Source: Hymenobacter rubripertinctus | Lineage (GTDB): Bacteria > Bacteroidota > Bacteroidia > Cytophagales > Hymenobacteraceae | Assembly (NCBI RefSeq): GCF_003583925.1 | Contig: NZ_QYCN01000011.1 | Span: forward strand, 891-50,990 | Direction: 5' to 3' | DNA length: 50,100 nt | Position numbers and translations under genes: made by a program | The notes under the pieces: generated by a model | The model's database searches: none | What the model was told of the DNA's origin: nothing | What the model saw: the letters and a program-made list of their open reading frames with translations, nothing else | Shown here: piece by piece, positions 1 through 8,612 of the stretch | Layout of the letters: every line of letters begins with the position of its first letter | Numbering within the stretch: the first letter of the stretch is position 1

Positions 1-150
1 GGGGGTGCCGTAGTTTTCCAGGAAACGGAAGCTGAGCGGATTGGCCTGGGCGGCGGCGCAGGGGTTGGGTTGCGGGTCTTTATCCTGGCGGCAGCCGGCT
101 AGCAGTAGTGGGCCCAGCAGGGCCAGGGCAGGAAGGAGAGAGGAACGCAC
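1..150 (-). CDS. N-terminal part of a lipoprotein (gene runs off the window)
   Basis: Read on the minus strand, the first 50 codons from a GTG at 150 encode an arginine near the N-terminus, a leucine/alanine-rich stretch and the lipobox LLLAGC (cysteine at residue 20). A polar region with Asp, Gln, Asn and Pro follows. This is a typical type II signal peptide, so the product should be lipid-anchored in the periplasm or outer membrane. An in-frame TTG at 156 is an alternative start; there is no ATG, and a stop lies in frame farther upstream. The rest of the protein is outside the window, so its function cannot be stated. Confidence 0.6.
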   Translation of the reverse strand, partial: MRSSLLPALALLGPLLLAGCRQDKDPQPNPCAAAQANPLSFRFLENYGTP

Positions 151-314
151 GAACAATCGAATAAGAAGTAGGAAACACTAACGGAGCAAATATATGCCCT
201 CCCTTACATTATCTACACTTCTAGACAAAATCCCAGTAAATATTTTTCGATCAATGGGCGCTTGTGTCCGCTGAACAGCTTATATTCCGGGACAAAGTAA
301 TTTCTTGTTGCGAG

Positions 315-440
315 ATGGTAGAAATCAACCCCACCCTCGACTCGGAAAACACCATGGCCCAGAACGCCTTCGACATCCTCGAAGCCGCCACTGATGCCAT
401 TCAGAACCGCCTGCGCATGGAGGAGGTAGTGAGCCGGTAG
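315..440 (+). CDS. Possible 41-residue small protein
   Basis: An ATG at 315 opens a 41-codon frame ending in TAG at 438-440. The product is acidic and looks helical, with the segment AFDILEAATDAIQNRLRMEE in its second half, and has no signal peptide. Its base composition resembles the coding regions nearby and differs from the AT-rich sequence just upstream (180-300). No family is recognised. It could be a real small protein or a remnant of a larger one, because the frame stays open upstream of the ATG for some distance. It abuts the 18-bp palindromic repeats at 474-629. Confidence 0.3.
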   Translation: MVEINPTLDSENTMAQNAFDILEAATDAIQNRLRMEEVVSR

Positions 441-473
441 TGGTGAGTTGGTGAATACCTGATATTACGTGGT

Positions 474-629
474 AGCCCCAGCGGGGCGACATATCGGTAG
501 AAAGGATACGCACAGCTTTTTTAAAGCCCCAGCGGGGCGACACTGACGATTGAACGAATGGTGTCGCCCCGCTGGGGCTTTGGTGCTTGCCGGCTTCTTC
601 GGCTACCGACATGCCGCCCCGCTGGGGCT
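474..629. repeat. Four 18-bp palindromic repeats in nested inverted order
   Basis: The unit AGCCCCAGCGGGGCGACA occurs at 474-491 and 525-542. Its reverse complement occurs at 562-579 and, with one change, at 612-629. Each unit is itself a small hairpin (GCCCC-AGC-GGGGC). The order forward, forward, reverse, reverse lets copies 2 and 3 pair around a 19-base loop and copies 1 and 4 pair outside them. Together with the AT-rich stretch 180-300 this fills the gap 151-695; apart from the small ORF at 315-440 I see no gene in it. Confidence 0.75.
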
Positions 630-695
630 ACTGCGTAACAGCAGTGAATAAGTCACGAATGAAAAAAAATCATTCACTCGTTCACCGATTCCTCA

Positions 696-1409
696 CTACC
701 GCGGGGCGGAGGTGAGCACGGTGTAGCCGAGGAGTTTGTCTTTGCGGTAGGTTTCGGAGCGCACGGGGCCTACGCCGGGAGAATACCACTCCACCGTGTG
801 CATGGCAAACGGGAGGGCCAGCGCCCCGATGCCCATCTTTACTTCCATATCCTGCGATATTTTAGCGCACTTGAAGCTGCCGGCAGCGGTTGTCAGGGCC
901 TCGTTGCTTTCTACTTTGCGGTTGGTAACGGAGATGACGGTGGTGGATGCCGGCAGGCCCGGCTGGCTGCTCATGGTGGCCGTCATGGAGCCGTTTTTGA
1001 GCGGGGTGCCCGGTTGCAGGTTGGCGGGCAATTCCAGCAGGTCGCCGGTTACCTGCACGTTGGCGCCCTTGGCCGCCCCCGGGCTGCCCTGCGGGTTGAA
1101 CAGCGCCCGCATGTCGAGGCGCACCAGCCCGGCCTGGCACTCGACCGTGAAATCGGCCTGGCTCACGAGCTTATTCTGCTTGTCGAAAGTCTGCTGGTGC
1201 ATCTGGGCCGTGGTTTTGCCGGTCTGGGTGGTCACCTTCCCCACTTCCTGCACAATGCGCCCCGTTACCCGGTCGCGACTGTCGTAAGTAGTCAGCTCGT
1301 AGCGGCCACCCTGCTCCAGGTTGTAGTAGTGGCCGCAGTTCTGGGCCGGGGCGGGTGAAGCCGGCAACAAGAGGCCGCCGGCCAGCAGCAGTAGAAGTAA
1401 GATTTTCAT
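696..1409 (-). CDS. Secreted TapB/DUF3108-like protein
   Basis: The 237-residue product starts with a Sec signal peptide (MKILLLLLLAGGLLLP, ending near PAPAQ at residues 19-23), so it should be periplasmic. The mature part begins NCGHYYNLEQGGRYELTTYD, continues with a VGKV segment and later a VEWYSPGVGPVRSETY segment. This is the pattern of TapB/DUF3108-like beta-rich proteins common in Bacteroidota, in which an early cysteine and a later VEC cysteine may pair. The molecular function of this family is unknown to me. The assignment rests on remembered family patterns and could be wrong in name, but secretion and fold class look sound. A TATTTTTG -7 box lies 36 bases upstream on the minus strand. 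Confidence 0.6.
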   Translation of the reverse strand: MKILLLLLLAGGLLLPASPAPAQNCGHYYNLEQGGRYELTTYDSRDRVTGRIVQEVGKVTTQTGKTTAQMHQQTFDKQNKLVSQADFTVECQAGLVRLDMRALFNPQGSPGAAKGANVQVTGDLLELPANLQPGTPLKNGSMTATMSSQPGLPASTTVISVTNRKVESNEALTTAAGSFKCAKISQDMEVKMGIGALALPFAMHTVEWYSPGVGPVRSETYRKDKLLGYTVLTSAPR

Positions 1410-1444
1410 AGTAAGGCAGTTAAAGAGTGGATAAGGGAAGATAC

Positions 1445-1452
1445 CAAAAATA
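1445..1452 (-). promoter_or_regulatory. Candidate -7 box (TATTTTTG) for the 696-1409 gene
   Basis: Read leftward, TATTTTTG matches the Bacteroidota -7 consensus TAnnTTTG. It lies 36 bases before the ATG at 1409, in an AT-rich stretch. No clear -33 TTG was found at the usual spacing. Confidence 0.45.
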
Positions 1453-1660
1453 TGTATAGGTTTTTGCTAATATAAAATGGAATAATTAACACTCAGTTGG
1501 CGTATTCAGTTGCGTGCACCGGCAGCGGGCCTGGAGTGGCGGTAGCGCAGGAATGAAGGATGCTTCAACCAGCAGTCAGCTCCCGGTGCCCGGCCCCGGC
1601 CTGTGGGACAGAAGGACCTGGGTGGCTAGAAACTTTTATCTTGCCATCAAACTGCCTCTT

Positions 1661-3397
1661 ATGTCCCGAAGCCCGCTTCCCCGTATCGCCGCGCTATCCC
1701 AGTTGCCCAAAGCCCTTACCGGAATTGACGGCCTCGATGAAATAACGGAAGGTGGCCTGCCCCAGGGCCGGCCCACGCTGGTATGCGGCAGCGCGGGCTG
1801 CGGTAAAACGCTGCTCGGCGTAGAGTTTCTGGTGCGCGGCATCCTGGACTACGACGAGCCGGGCGTGCTCATGACGTTCGAGGAAACGGCCGCCGAACTG
1901 ACCGCCAACGTGGCCTCGCTGGGCTTCGATCTGGTCCAGCTGCAAACCGATAAAAAGCTGCGCCTCGACCACGTACACGTCGACCGCTCGGAAATTGCCG
2001 AAACCGGGGAGTACGACCTCGAAGGGCTGTTCATCCGGTTGGGCTACGCCATCGATACCATCGGGGCCAAGCGGGTGGTGCTCGATACCATCGAGTCGTT
2101 GTTTTCGGGCTTTCCGAACGAGGCCATCCTGCGCTCCGAAATCCGGCGGCTGTTCCGCTGGCTCAAAGACAAGGGCGTGACCACCGTGATAACGGCGGAG
2201 CGGGGCGATGGCACGCTCACGCGCCAGGGCCTGGAAGAGTACGTGTCGGACTGCGTAATCCTGCTCGATAACCGCGTGATTGACCAGATTACGACCCGCC
2301 GCCTGCGCATTGTGAAGTACCGCGGCAGCACCCACGGCACCAACGAGTATCCCTACATCATCACCGAGGACGGGATTTCGGTGCTGCCCGTTACGTCGCT
2401 CAAGCTGGAACACTCGGTGTCCAATGAAATCGTTTCGACCGGTGTGGCCGACCTCGATACCATGTTCATGCGTGGCGGCCTGTACCGGGGTAGCAGCGTG
2501 CTGGTAACGGGCACGGCGGGCACGGCCAAAACCACGCTCGGCGCGGCCTTCGCCCTCGAAGCCTGCCGCCGGGGCGAGCGGTGCCTGATTTTCGCCTTCG
2601 AAGAGTCGCCGGCCCAGCTGCTGCGCAACATGGCCTCGGTGGGCCTCAACCTGGCCCCGTTTGTAGAAAGCGGCCAGTTGCTGATTGAAGCCAGCCGCCC
2701 CACTATCAGCGGGCTGGAGCGCCACCTGGTCACGGTCCACAAGCTCATCGGCCGGTTTAAACCCCAGAGCGTAGTCATCGACCCCATCAGCAACCTCGTA
2801 TCGGTGGGCAGCATCTCGGAGGTGAGCAGTATGCTCACCCGGCTGGTTGATTTTCTGAAGGTGGAAGGCATTACGGCCCTGTTTACCGCCTTAATTGGCA
2901 GCAGCCACGGCCAGGAAATGGGAGAAGACGGAATCTCCTCGCTCGTTGACGTCTGGATTCACGTGCGCGACCTGGAGGGGATAGGCGAGCGGAACCGGGG
3001 CGTGAGTATTCTGAAGGCCCGGGGCATGGCCCACTCCAACCAGGTGCGCGAGTTCGTGGTTACGGCCCAGGGTATCCGTCTGCTCGATGTGCTGGTGGGC
3101 CCGGCGGGCATTATCACTGGGGCCAGCCGCCTTGCCCAGGGCATGCAGGAGCAGGCTCAGGCGCTGGCCGACCAGCAGGAAACGGAGCGCCGCGACCGGG
3201 AACTGGAGCGCAAGCGTCGGGTGCTGGAAGCCACTATTGCCAACCTGCGCACCGAGTTTGAGTCGGTGGAGGAGGAGCTGCGCCGGGTAACGTCGGAGGA
3301 GGAGGAGCGCCAGCTAACCCTGCGCCAGGACCGCCGGCAGCTAGGACAAAATTTTTCGACCCGTCCGGCTGCTGGTCCCAACGGTTCGGCGGAGTAG
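1661..3397 (+). CDS. kaiC: KaiC-like double-domain RecA-fold ATPase/kinase
   Basis: The product has two RecA-like KaiC domains. CI carries Walker A GSAGCGKT (43-50) and the catalytic glutamates in FEET (73-76). CII carries GTAGTAKT (284-291) and FEES (313-316). CII also keeps a serine pair (S426, S427, in GISSLVD) at the place of the cyanobacterial phosphosites S431/T432. Residues about 493-563 form a strongly charged, Gln/Arg/Glu-rich coiled coil in place of the cyanobacterial KaiA-binding tail, and there is no kaiA in the window. I prefer the ATG at 1661 (578 aa) over an upstream in-frame ATG at 1514, because KaiC homology begins immediately after it and the longer N-terminus looks non-coding. 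It heads a gene set with two kaiB genes, a PAS kinase and a receiver. Its role in ATP-driven timing or stress signalling is inferred from the family. Confidence 0.92.
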   Translation: MSRSPLPRIAALSQLPKALTGIDGLDEITEGGLPQGRPTLVCGSAGCGKTLLGVEFLVRGILDYDEPGVLMTFEETAAELTANVASLGFDLVQLQTDKKLRLDHVHVDRSEIAETGEYDLEGLFIRLGYAIDTIGAKRVVLDTIESLFSGFPNEAILRSEIRRLFRWLKDKGVTTVITAERGDGTLTRQGLEEYVSDCVILLDNRVIDQITTRRLRIVKYRGSTHGTNEYPYIITEDGISVLPVTSLKLEHSVSNEIVSTGVADLDTMFMRGGLYRGSSVLVTGTAGTAKTTLGAAFALEACRRGERCLIFAFEESPAQLLRNMASVGLNLAPFVESGQLLIEASRPTISGLERHLVTVHKLIGRFKPQSVVIDPISNLVSVGSISEVSSMLTRLVDFLKVEGITALFTALIGSSHGQEMGEDGISSLVDVWIHVRDLEGIGERNRGVSILKARGMAHSNQVREFVVTAQGIRLLDVLVGPAGIITGASRLAQGMQEQAQALADQQETERRDRELERKRRVLEATIANLRTEFESVEEELRRVTSEEEERQLTLRQDRRQLGQNFSTRPAAGPNGSAE

Positions 3398-3412
3398 CCC
3401 GTACGTTGAGGG

Positions 3413-3434
3413 GCCGGCCCCTCCCGGGGCCGGC
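3413..3434 (+). terminator. GC-rich hairpin after kaiC
   Basis: A perfect 9-bp stem (GCCGGCCCC at 3413-3421, GGGGCCGGC at 3426-3434) encloses a TCCC loop 15 bases after the kaiC stop. No T tract follows, so it may stabilise the kaiC 3' end or attenuate read-through into kaiB rather than fully terminate. Confidence 0.4.
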
Positions 3435-3536
3435 GCAGTCCATCAATCAATCCAAATTAACACAACCCGCGAGGGGAAGTGCGGAGTGTTACCACTCCAG
3501 ACTTACGCCGCCGCCGGGTATTCAAGCAGAGCAACC

Positions 3537-3827
3537 ATGGACGAGGAAATGTGGGAATTGCGCCTGTATGTAGCTGGCCAGACGGTAAAATCGGTGACGG
3601 CCCTGGCCAACCTGAAAAAGTACTGCGAGGAGCACCTGAAGGGCCGCTACCGGCTCGAAGTGGTGGACCTGCTGCTGAACCCGCAGCTGGCCGAAGGAGA
3701 CCAGATCCTGGCCATCCCGACGCTGGTGCGCAAGGTGCCCTCGCCCATCCGCAAGGTTATCGGTGACCTCTCGAACCACGAGCGCGTGCTGGTGGGCCTC
3801 GATCTGCGGGCCCTCGACGCCTGCTAA
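3537..3827 (+). CDS. kaiB: KaiB, canonical type
   Basis: This 96-residue thioredoxin-like protein closely follows cyanobacterial KaiB. It has LRLYVAGQT at the first strand, [25 protein letters not shown] in the middle and [16 protein letters not shown] at the end. The Gly and Asp of the GDLS segment correspond to residues known to control KaiB fold switching. In the known system, fold-switched KaiB binds the CI ring of KaiC. I chose the ATG at 3537 because conserved sequence starts directly after it; a longer frame from 3486 adds an unrelated leader. It lies 139 bases after kaiC and 11 bases before the second kaiB. Confidence 0.92.
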   Translation: MDEEMWELRLYVAGQTVKSVTALANLKKYCEEHLKGRYRLEVVDLLLNPQLAEGDQILAIPTLVRKVPSPIRKVIGDLSNHERVLVGLDLRALDAC

Positions 3828-3838
3828 GCGCGCTGCTC

Positions 3839-4171
3839 ATGGACGACTTGCTGCCCGCCGATACAACCCCTGCCCCCGAGTACGTGCTGGAGCTCTACAT
3901 TACCGGTGCCACGCCCAACTCCACGCGGGCCGTGCGCAACCTCAAAGACATCTGCGAACGGTACCTGGCCGGACGCTATGAGCTGCTGATTATCGACATT
4001 TATCAGCAGCCCGAGCTGGCCCAGCAGGTCCAGATCATTGCCGCGCCCACGCTGGTGAAAAAGCGTCCGGGGCTTATCCGCTGGCTGGTCGGCGACCTTT
4101 CCAACCGCCGTCGGGTGCTGGCCGTGCTGGGCCTGACTCCGGATTCTGACGACGCTCAACTTCCTGCCTGA
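3839..4171 (+). CDS. KaiB-like protein, divergent second copy
   Basis: This 110-residue KaiB homologue has YVLELYITGATPNSTRAV near the start, then IIDIYQQPELAQQVQIIAAPTLVKK and LVGDLSNRRRVLAVLGL. It keeps the GDLS Gly and Asp. It has a longer N-terminal extension (about 13 residues), and the usual NPQLAEEDKILATPTL stretch is altered to QPELAQQVQIIAAPTL. Its stop codon shares one base with the start of the downstream histidine kinase gene (ATGTC at 4171), which suggests translational coupling. The paired copies may have split functions, for example one binding KaiC and the other the kinase; that is inference. Confidence 0.88.
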   Translation: MDDLLPADTTPAPEYVLELYITGATPNSTRAVRNLKDICERYLAGRYELLIIDIYQQPELAQQVQIIAAPTLVKKRPGLIRWLVGDLSNRRRVLAVLGLTPDSDDAQLPA

Positions 4172-5910
4172 TGTCACCTGATTCTTCGTTGCCCGGGACG
4201 GCCGGGGCTCTGGCCCGCGAGAATGAAGCGCTCCGCCAGCAGCTCCAGGAAGCCGAAGACCTGATTGCCGCCATCCGGACCGGCACCATCGACGCGCTGG
4301 CCGTGCAGGGGGCCGACGGGCCGCGCATTTTCACGCTCGAAGGGGCCGACCAGACCTACCGCACCCTCATTGAGCAGATGAATGAAGGGGCGTTGCTGCT
4401 GGGCCAGGATGCCACCATCCTGTATTGCAACGCCTGCCTGGCCGGGCTGCTGGCGGCCCCACTCCACACGTTAATGGGCTTTTCGTTCAACCGCTTCGTG
4501 CCAGCAGAGGCGGAGGCGTACTGGGCCGAACTGATGGCGGCCGGGTGGGCGGGCAAAAGCAGGGGGGAAATGATTCTGCGCGACGAAGATGGCCGCCTCC
4601 GTCCCTTCGCCCTCGCCCTGAACGTGCTCAGCTTCGGCGATGCCCGGATGGTGGCCGTTATTGCCACCGACGTTTCGGCCCACCGCGAAATCAGCGCCAT
4701 CCGGGCCCAGGTAGCCGAGCAGAACGCCCAGCTGGAGCGCCAGCAGGAGGCGTTGCGTGCCCAAGCGCAGGCCGTTGCCGAAACCAGCCGGATTCTGGAA
4801 GGTCTCCCCCACATTGCCTGGACGGCCAGTCCCGAAGGCAAGCCGTCCTATCTTAACCTGAGCTGGTACAACTATACCGGCCAGTCGACGACGGTGCATT
4901 TCGAGAAGAATAGTACCCTGTCCTACTTACACCCCGATGATTTGCCGGAAGTGATGCGGCGCTGGCGTGAGTGCCTGGGCAGCGGCCGGGATGCGGAGGT
5001 GGAAAGCCGGATTCGGGATGCGCAAGGCAACTACCGTTGGATGCTGGGACGCATCCGCCCCTCACACAACGAGGTCGGCGAACTGGTGCAGTGGATTGGC
5101 ACCTACACCGACATCCACGAGCACAAGCTGGCCCTGGACCGCATCGACCAGGCCCAGCGGGAGCTGCGCGAAAACAACCAGCAGCTCACCCGCGTCAACA
5201 TCGACCTCGACAACTTCATCTACACCGCCTCCCACGACCTGAGAGCCCCCATCACCAACATCGAGGGCCTGCTCGACACGCTGCGCCAGGAACTGCCCGA
5301 GGACCATCGCCCCGCCGAAGTAACCAGTGTGCTGGAGATGATGCAGGATTCGGTGGACCGCTTCAAGCGCACCATCGGGTACCTGACCGACATATCGAAG
5401 CTGCAAAAGGAAAACACCCTGCCCAACGGCCCCGTGAACCTGCAACCCGTTATCGAGGATGTGTGCCAGGATTTGCAACCCCTGATCCGGGCTGTGGGTG
5501 GCCGCCTGAGCGTGGCCATTGAGGCCTGCCCGACGGTGTACTTCGCCGAAAAAAACCTGCGCTCGGTGGTGTACAACCTGCTCAGCAACGCCTTCAAGTA
5601 CCACGCCCCCGACCGGCCCTGCCAGGTGAGCATCCGGTGCCGGCCGGCGGCGAGCGGCTATACAGCCCTGGAGGTGCAGGACAACGGGCTGGGCCTGAAC
5701 ATGAGCGGCGAGCAGAAGCTGTTCGGCATGTTCCAGCGCCTGCACGACCACGTGGAGGGCTCCGGTATCGGGCTCTACATGGTGAAAAAGATGGTGGAGA
5801 ATGCCGGTGGCCGCATTGAGGTGAACTCGCAGCTGCATCAGGGCTCCACGTTCACCGTTTTCCTGCCCGCCCCGGCCGGCGGCGCTGCCCCGGCGGTTTT
5901 ACCCGGCTGA
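4171..5910 (+). CDS. PAS-domain sensor histidine kinase of the kai module
   Basis: The 579-residue product is soluble, with no membrane segment. An N-terminal coiled coil (about 14-36) is followed by a PAS domain (about 62-170), a second coiled coil, a second PAS/PAC domain (about 207-318, with PDD at 255-257) and a HisKA domain with phospho-acceptor H355 in TASHDLRAP. The HATPase domain has the N box NLLSNAFKY (469-477), G1 DNGLG (504-508) and G2 GSGIGL (530-535), so it looks catalytically complete. It lacks the KaiB-like sensory domain of cyanobacterial SasA. Its one-base overlap with the second kaiB and the receiver gene downstream suggest that the KaiC/KaiB state is read out by this kinase; the partner relation is inference. 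Confidence 0.9.
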   Translation: MSPDSSLPGTAGALARENEALRQQLQEAEDLIAAIRTGTIDALAVQGADGPRIFTLEGADQTYRTLIEQMNEGALLLGQDATILYCNACLAGLLAAPLHTLMGFSFNRFVPAEAEAYWAELMAAGWAGKSRGEMILRDEDGRLRPFALALNVLSFGDARMVAVIATDVSAHREISAIRAQVAEQNAQLERQQEALRAQAQAVAETSRILEGLPHIAWTASPEGKPSYLNLSWYNYTGQSTTVHFEKNSTLSYLHPDDLPEVMRRWRECLGSGRDAEVESRIRDAQGNYRWMLGRIRPSHNEVGELVQWIGTYTDIHEHKLALDRIDQAQRELRENNQQLTRVNIDLDNFIYTASHDLRAPITNIEGLLDTLRQELPEDHRPAEVTSVLEMMQDSVDRFKRTIGYLTDISKLQKENTLPNGPVNLQPVIEDVCQDLQPLIRAVGGRLSVAIEACPTVYFAEKNLRSVVYNLLSNAFKYHAPDRPCQVSIRCRPAASGYTALEVQDNGLGLNMSGEQKLFGMFQRLHDHVEGSGIGLYMVKKMVENAGGRIEVNSQLHQGSTFTVFLPAPAGGAAPAVLPG

Positions 5911-6027
5911 TTTTTCTGCCCCTGAACTACCCGCCGCCTGGGGCGAACTATTGGGCTCCGCGTTGGTTAGCGGCCGGCCGGTAGGTGCCGGGCCTGACAC
6001 TCAAAACCGATTACTTAATCCTTCCTC

Positions 6028-6429
6028 ATGCCGAAGCTGCCCTGCGTACTGCTGGCCGACGACGACTCCATCACCAACTATCTTAACCAGCGCCTGCTGA
6101 CGCGGCTGGGGGTTGCCGGGGAGCTGTCGGTGGCCCTCAACGGCGAACAGGCCCTGGCCATGCTGCGCGACTACTTCGGCCGGCACCCCACGGGCGGGCC
6201 GGTGCTGGTGCTGCTGGACGTGAAAATGCCCGTGATGGGAGGGCTCCGGTTTCTGGATGCCCTGGAGCAACTGCCCCAGGCCGAAGCGGTGGTTACCGTT
6301 ATCCTGACTACCTCCCTACATCCCCAGGATACGGCCCAGTTGCGCGAGCACCGGATTGCCGGCTTCCTGAGCAAACCCCTGACGGCGGAAAAAATGCAGG
6401 ACCTGCTCTCTACGCATTTCCCGCAATAG
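6028..6429 (+). CDS. Single-domain response regulator (receiver only)
   Basis: The 133-residue CheY-like receiver has acidic residues D11-D13 near the start, phospho-acceptor D64 in VLLDVKMPVMGG, a switch threonine in VILTTS and the conserved lysine in FLSKPL. There is no DNA-binding or enzymatic output domain. It belongs to the REC class often found beside PAS kinases in Bacteroidota, and the kinase at 4171-5910 is the obvious phosphodonor. The gap to the kinase is 117 bases without an obvious terminator, so co-transcription is plausible. Confidence 0.88.
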   Translation: MPKLPCVLLADDDSITNYLNQRLLTRLGVAGELSVALNGEQALAMLRDYFGRHPTGGPVLVLLDVKMPVMGGLRFLDALEQLPQAEAVVTVILTTSLHPQDTAQLREHRIAGFLSKPLTAEKMQDLLSTHFPQ

Positions 6430-6485
6430 GGAAGCCGACGCGCCGCCGGCGGCAAAAAATAGCGGCGGCATCCGGCCGGGGTTTC

Positions 6486-6493
6486 TACCTTTG
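6486..6493 (+). promoter_or_regulatory. Candidate -7 box (TACCTTTG) for argS
   Basis: TACCTTTG matches TAnnTTTG exactly. It lies about 200 bases before the chosen argS start, implying a long leader. No convincing -33 element was seen. Confidence 0.4.
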
Positions 6494-6694
6494 CAGAACG
6501 GCGGCCGGGCCGGGCTACTGCGCCCCCAGGCCGCCGCCCCTGCCCATTCAGCCCTGCCAGTAACCCTGGCCTAAGCAGTTCGGCCGGCTCCCTGTCGGGG
6601 GCCGGGCCGTCGTTTGCGCGGCAGGTGCTGTTTTTGCCTTTTCTTCTTTCTGAGGGAGTCCGGTTCCCGACTTCCTGTAAGCGCCCCGCTGCTC

Positions 6695-8488
6695 GTGCAA
6701 CAACTCGAACAAAGCCTCAAAACCGCCCTTGGGGCGGCCGTCCAGTCCGTATTCGGTACCGATGTGCCCGCCGCCCAGCTGGCCTTGCAGCCTACGCGCA
6801 AGGAGTTTGCCGGCCAGTTTACACTCGTTACGTTTCCCTTCACCAAAACCCTGGGCAAAGGCCCCGAGCAAATCGGGCAGGCCCTGGGCGAGTGGCTGGT
6901 GGCCAATGTGCCCCTGGTGAGTGGCTACAACGTGGTCAAGGGCTTCCTCAACCTGGAAATAGCCGACGCCGAGTGGGTGAAGCTGTTCACGGAGCTGCGC
7001 CAGCGCCCGGCCGGCACGCCCGTACCCACGGAAGGGCCACGCAATGTGGTGGTGGAGTATTCCTCGCCCAACACCAACAAGCCCCTGCATCTGGGCCATT
7101 TGCGCAACAACTTTCTGGGCTACTCGGTGGCCGAAATTCTGAAAGCCACCGGCGCCACCGTCACCAAGGCCAACCTGGTCAACGACCGGGGCATTCATAT
7201 CTGCAAGTCGATGCTGGCCTACCAGCAGTACGGCCAGGGCGAAACCCCGGGCAGCGCCGGTATCAAGGGCGACCACCTGGCGGGCAAATACTACGTGCTG
7301 TTCGAGAAGCACTACCGCGAGCAGGTCCGCCAGCTCGAAGCCGAGGGCGTGGCCGCCGACGTAGCCAAGCGCCAGGCCCCGCTGATGCTGGAAGCCCAGG
7401 ACATGCTGCGCCAGTGGGAAGCCGGCGACGAGGCCGTGGTGAGCCTCTGGCAGCAGATGAACGGCTGGGTGTACGAGGGTTTCGATGCCACCTACGCCAA
7501 CATCGGCGTTGATTTCGACCAGTTCTACTACGAATCCGGCACCTACCTGCTGGGCAAGGAGCGGGTGGAGGAAGGCCTTTCAACAGGCGTGTTCTTTAAG
7601 AAGGACGACGGCTCGGTGTGGGTGGACCTGAAGGCGGAAGGCCTTGATGAGAAGCTCCTGCTCCGCGCCGACGGCACGAGCGTGTACATCACCCAGGACC
7701 TGGGCACGGCCGAGCTCAAGTACCAGGATTTCGGCTACGACCTGAGCGTGTACGTGATTGCCGACGAGCAGAACTACCACATGCAGGTGCTGCGGGCCGT
7801 GCTCCAGAAGCTGGGCAAGCCCTACGCCGATGCCATCTACCACCTCAGCTACGGCATGGTAGACCTGCCCTCGGGCAAGATGAAAAGCCGCGAAGGTACC
7901 GTGGTAGATGCCGATGAGCTGGTGCGCGAAGTGGAAGCCGCCGCCAAAGCGGCCACCCTCGAAAAGGGCAAAACCGAGGGCCTCAACGAGCAGGAGCTGG
8001 CCGACCTCTACCACATGCTGGGCCTGGGCGCGCTCAAGTACTACCTGCTCAAGGTAGACCCCAAGAAGCGCATGCTCTTCAACCCCGAGGAATCGGTGAA
8101 GCTGGAAGGCGACACGGGGCCGTTTGTGCAGTACTCCCACGCCCGCATTGCCGCCATCCTGCGCAAGGCCGCCGAAATGGGCCTTTCCACCGACTTTGAT
8201 GGGGCGGCCCTGGCGGAGCTGCCGGCCTCGGCCCGGGAGCTGGTGCAGGAGCTGGGCCGCTACGCCGCCGTGGTGCAGGAGGCCGCCCGCTCGTTCTCGC
8301 CCGCCGTGGTAGCCCAGTACGCCTACGAGGTGGCCCGGGCCTATAACCGCTTCTACACCGAAGTAAAAATCTTCACCGAGCCCCACGAAGCCTACCGCGC
8401 CTTCTACGTGGCCCTCTCGGCCCAAACCGGCCAGACCATCAAGGCCAGCCTGGGCCTGCTCGGCATTCAAGTGCCGGAGCGGATGTAA
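6695..8488 (+). CDS. argS: Arginyl-tRNA synthetase
   Basis: A class I aminoacyl-tRNA synthetase that charges tRNA-Arg. From the GTG at 6695 the product has 597 residues, a normal length. It begins with the ArgS N-terminal domain (VQQLEQSLKTALGAAV). The HIGH-type signature is SSPNTNKPLHLGHLRNN (HLGH at 132-135) and the KMSKS-type signature is SGKMKSREG (395-399). The C-terminal anticodon-binding part ends with a DALR-like domain (ARAYNRFYTEVKIF). The frame is open upstream to an ATG at 6614, but that would add a Cys/Phe-rich leader unlike any ArgS, so the GTG is preferred. It is probably transcribed alone; the flanking arginine genes are far away. Confidence 0.95.
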   Translation: MQQLEQSLKTALGAAVQSVFGTDVPAAQLALQPTRKEFAGQFTLVTFPFTKTLGKGPEQIGQALGEWLVANVPLVSGYNVVKGFLNLEIADAEWVKLFTELRQRPAGTPVPTEGPRNVVVEYSSPNTNKPLHLGHLRNNFLGYSVAEILKATGATVTKANLVNDRGIHICKSMLAYQQYGQGETPGSAGIKGDHLAGKYYVLFEKHYREQVRQLEAEGVAADVAKRQAPLMLEAQDMLRQWEAGDEAVVSLWQQMNGWVYEGFDATYANIGVDFDQFYYESGTYLLGKERVEEGLSTGVFFKKDDGSVWVDLKAEGLDEKLLLRADGTSVYITQDLGTAELKYQDFGYDLSVYVIADEQNYHMQVLRAVLQKLGKPYADAIYHLSYGMVDLPSGKMKSREGTVVDADELVREVEAAAKAATLEKGKTEGLNEQELADLYHMLGLGALKYYLLKVDPKKRMLFNPEESVKLEGDTGPFVQYSHARIAAILRKAAEMGLSTDFDGAALAELPASARELVQELGRYAAVVQEAARSFSPAVVAQYAYEVARAYNRFYTEVKIFTEPHEAYRAFYVALSAQTGQTIKASLGLLGIQVPERM

Positions 8489-8508
8489 CCGCCGTTTGGA
8501 AGTGGGGC

Positions 8509-8608
8509 AGTTTAGAAGTTAGAAAGTCAGGTTGTGCCGTTTTTCAGGGTGCGCCGCTTTGCTCACTCTCCCCACTTTCTGATTTCTAAACTCCTAAACT
8601 TCTAAACT
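8509..8608. repeat. Short inverted repeat of TTTAGAAG-type units
   Basis: AGTTTAGAAGTT (8509-8520) and its reverse complement AACTTCTAAACT (8597-8608) flank the gap between argS and the LOG gene. The right side contains several near copies of TCTAAACT in about 8-base steps. It may act as an argS terminator; there is no T tract. Confidence 0.4.
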
Positions 8609-8612
8609 CCCC

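Noticed and set aside
325..612. 95-codon minus-strand frame over the start region
   Set aside because: Its translation is mainly the 18-bp palindromic repeats (SPRWG repeats in the protein) and it has no homology-like pattern.
474..629. Possible CRISPR array
   Set aside because: Repeat copies are in both orientations, spacing is irregular (33, 19 and 32 bases) and there are no cas genes.
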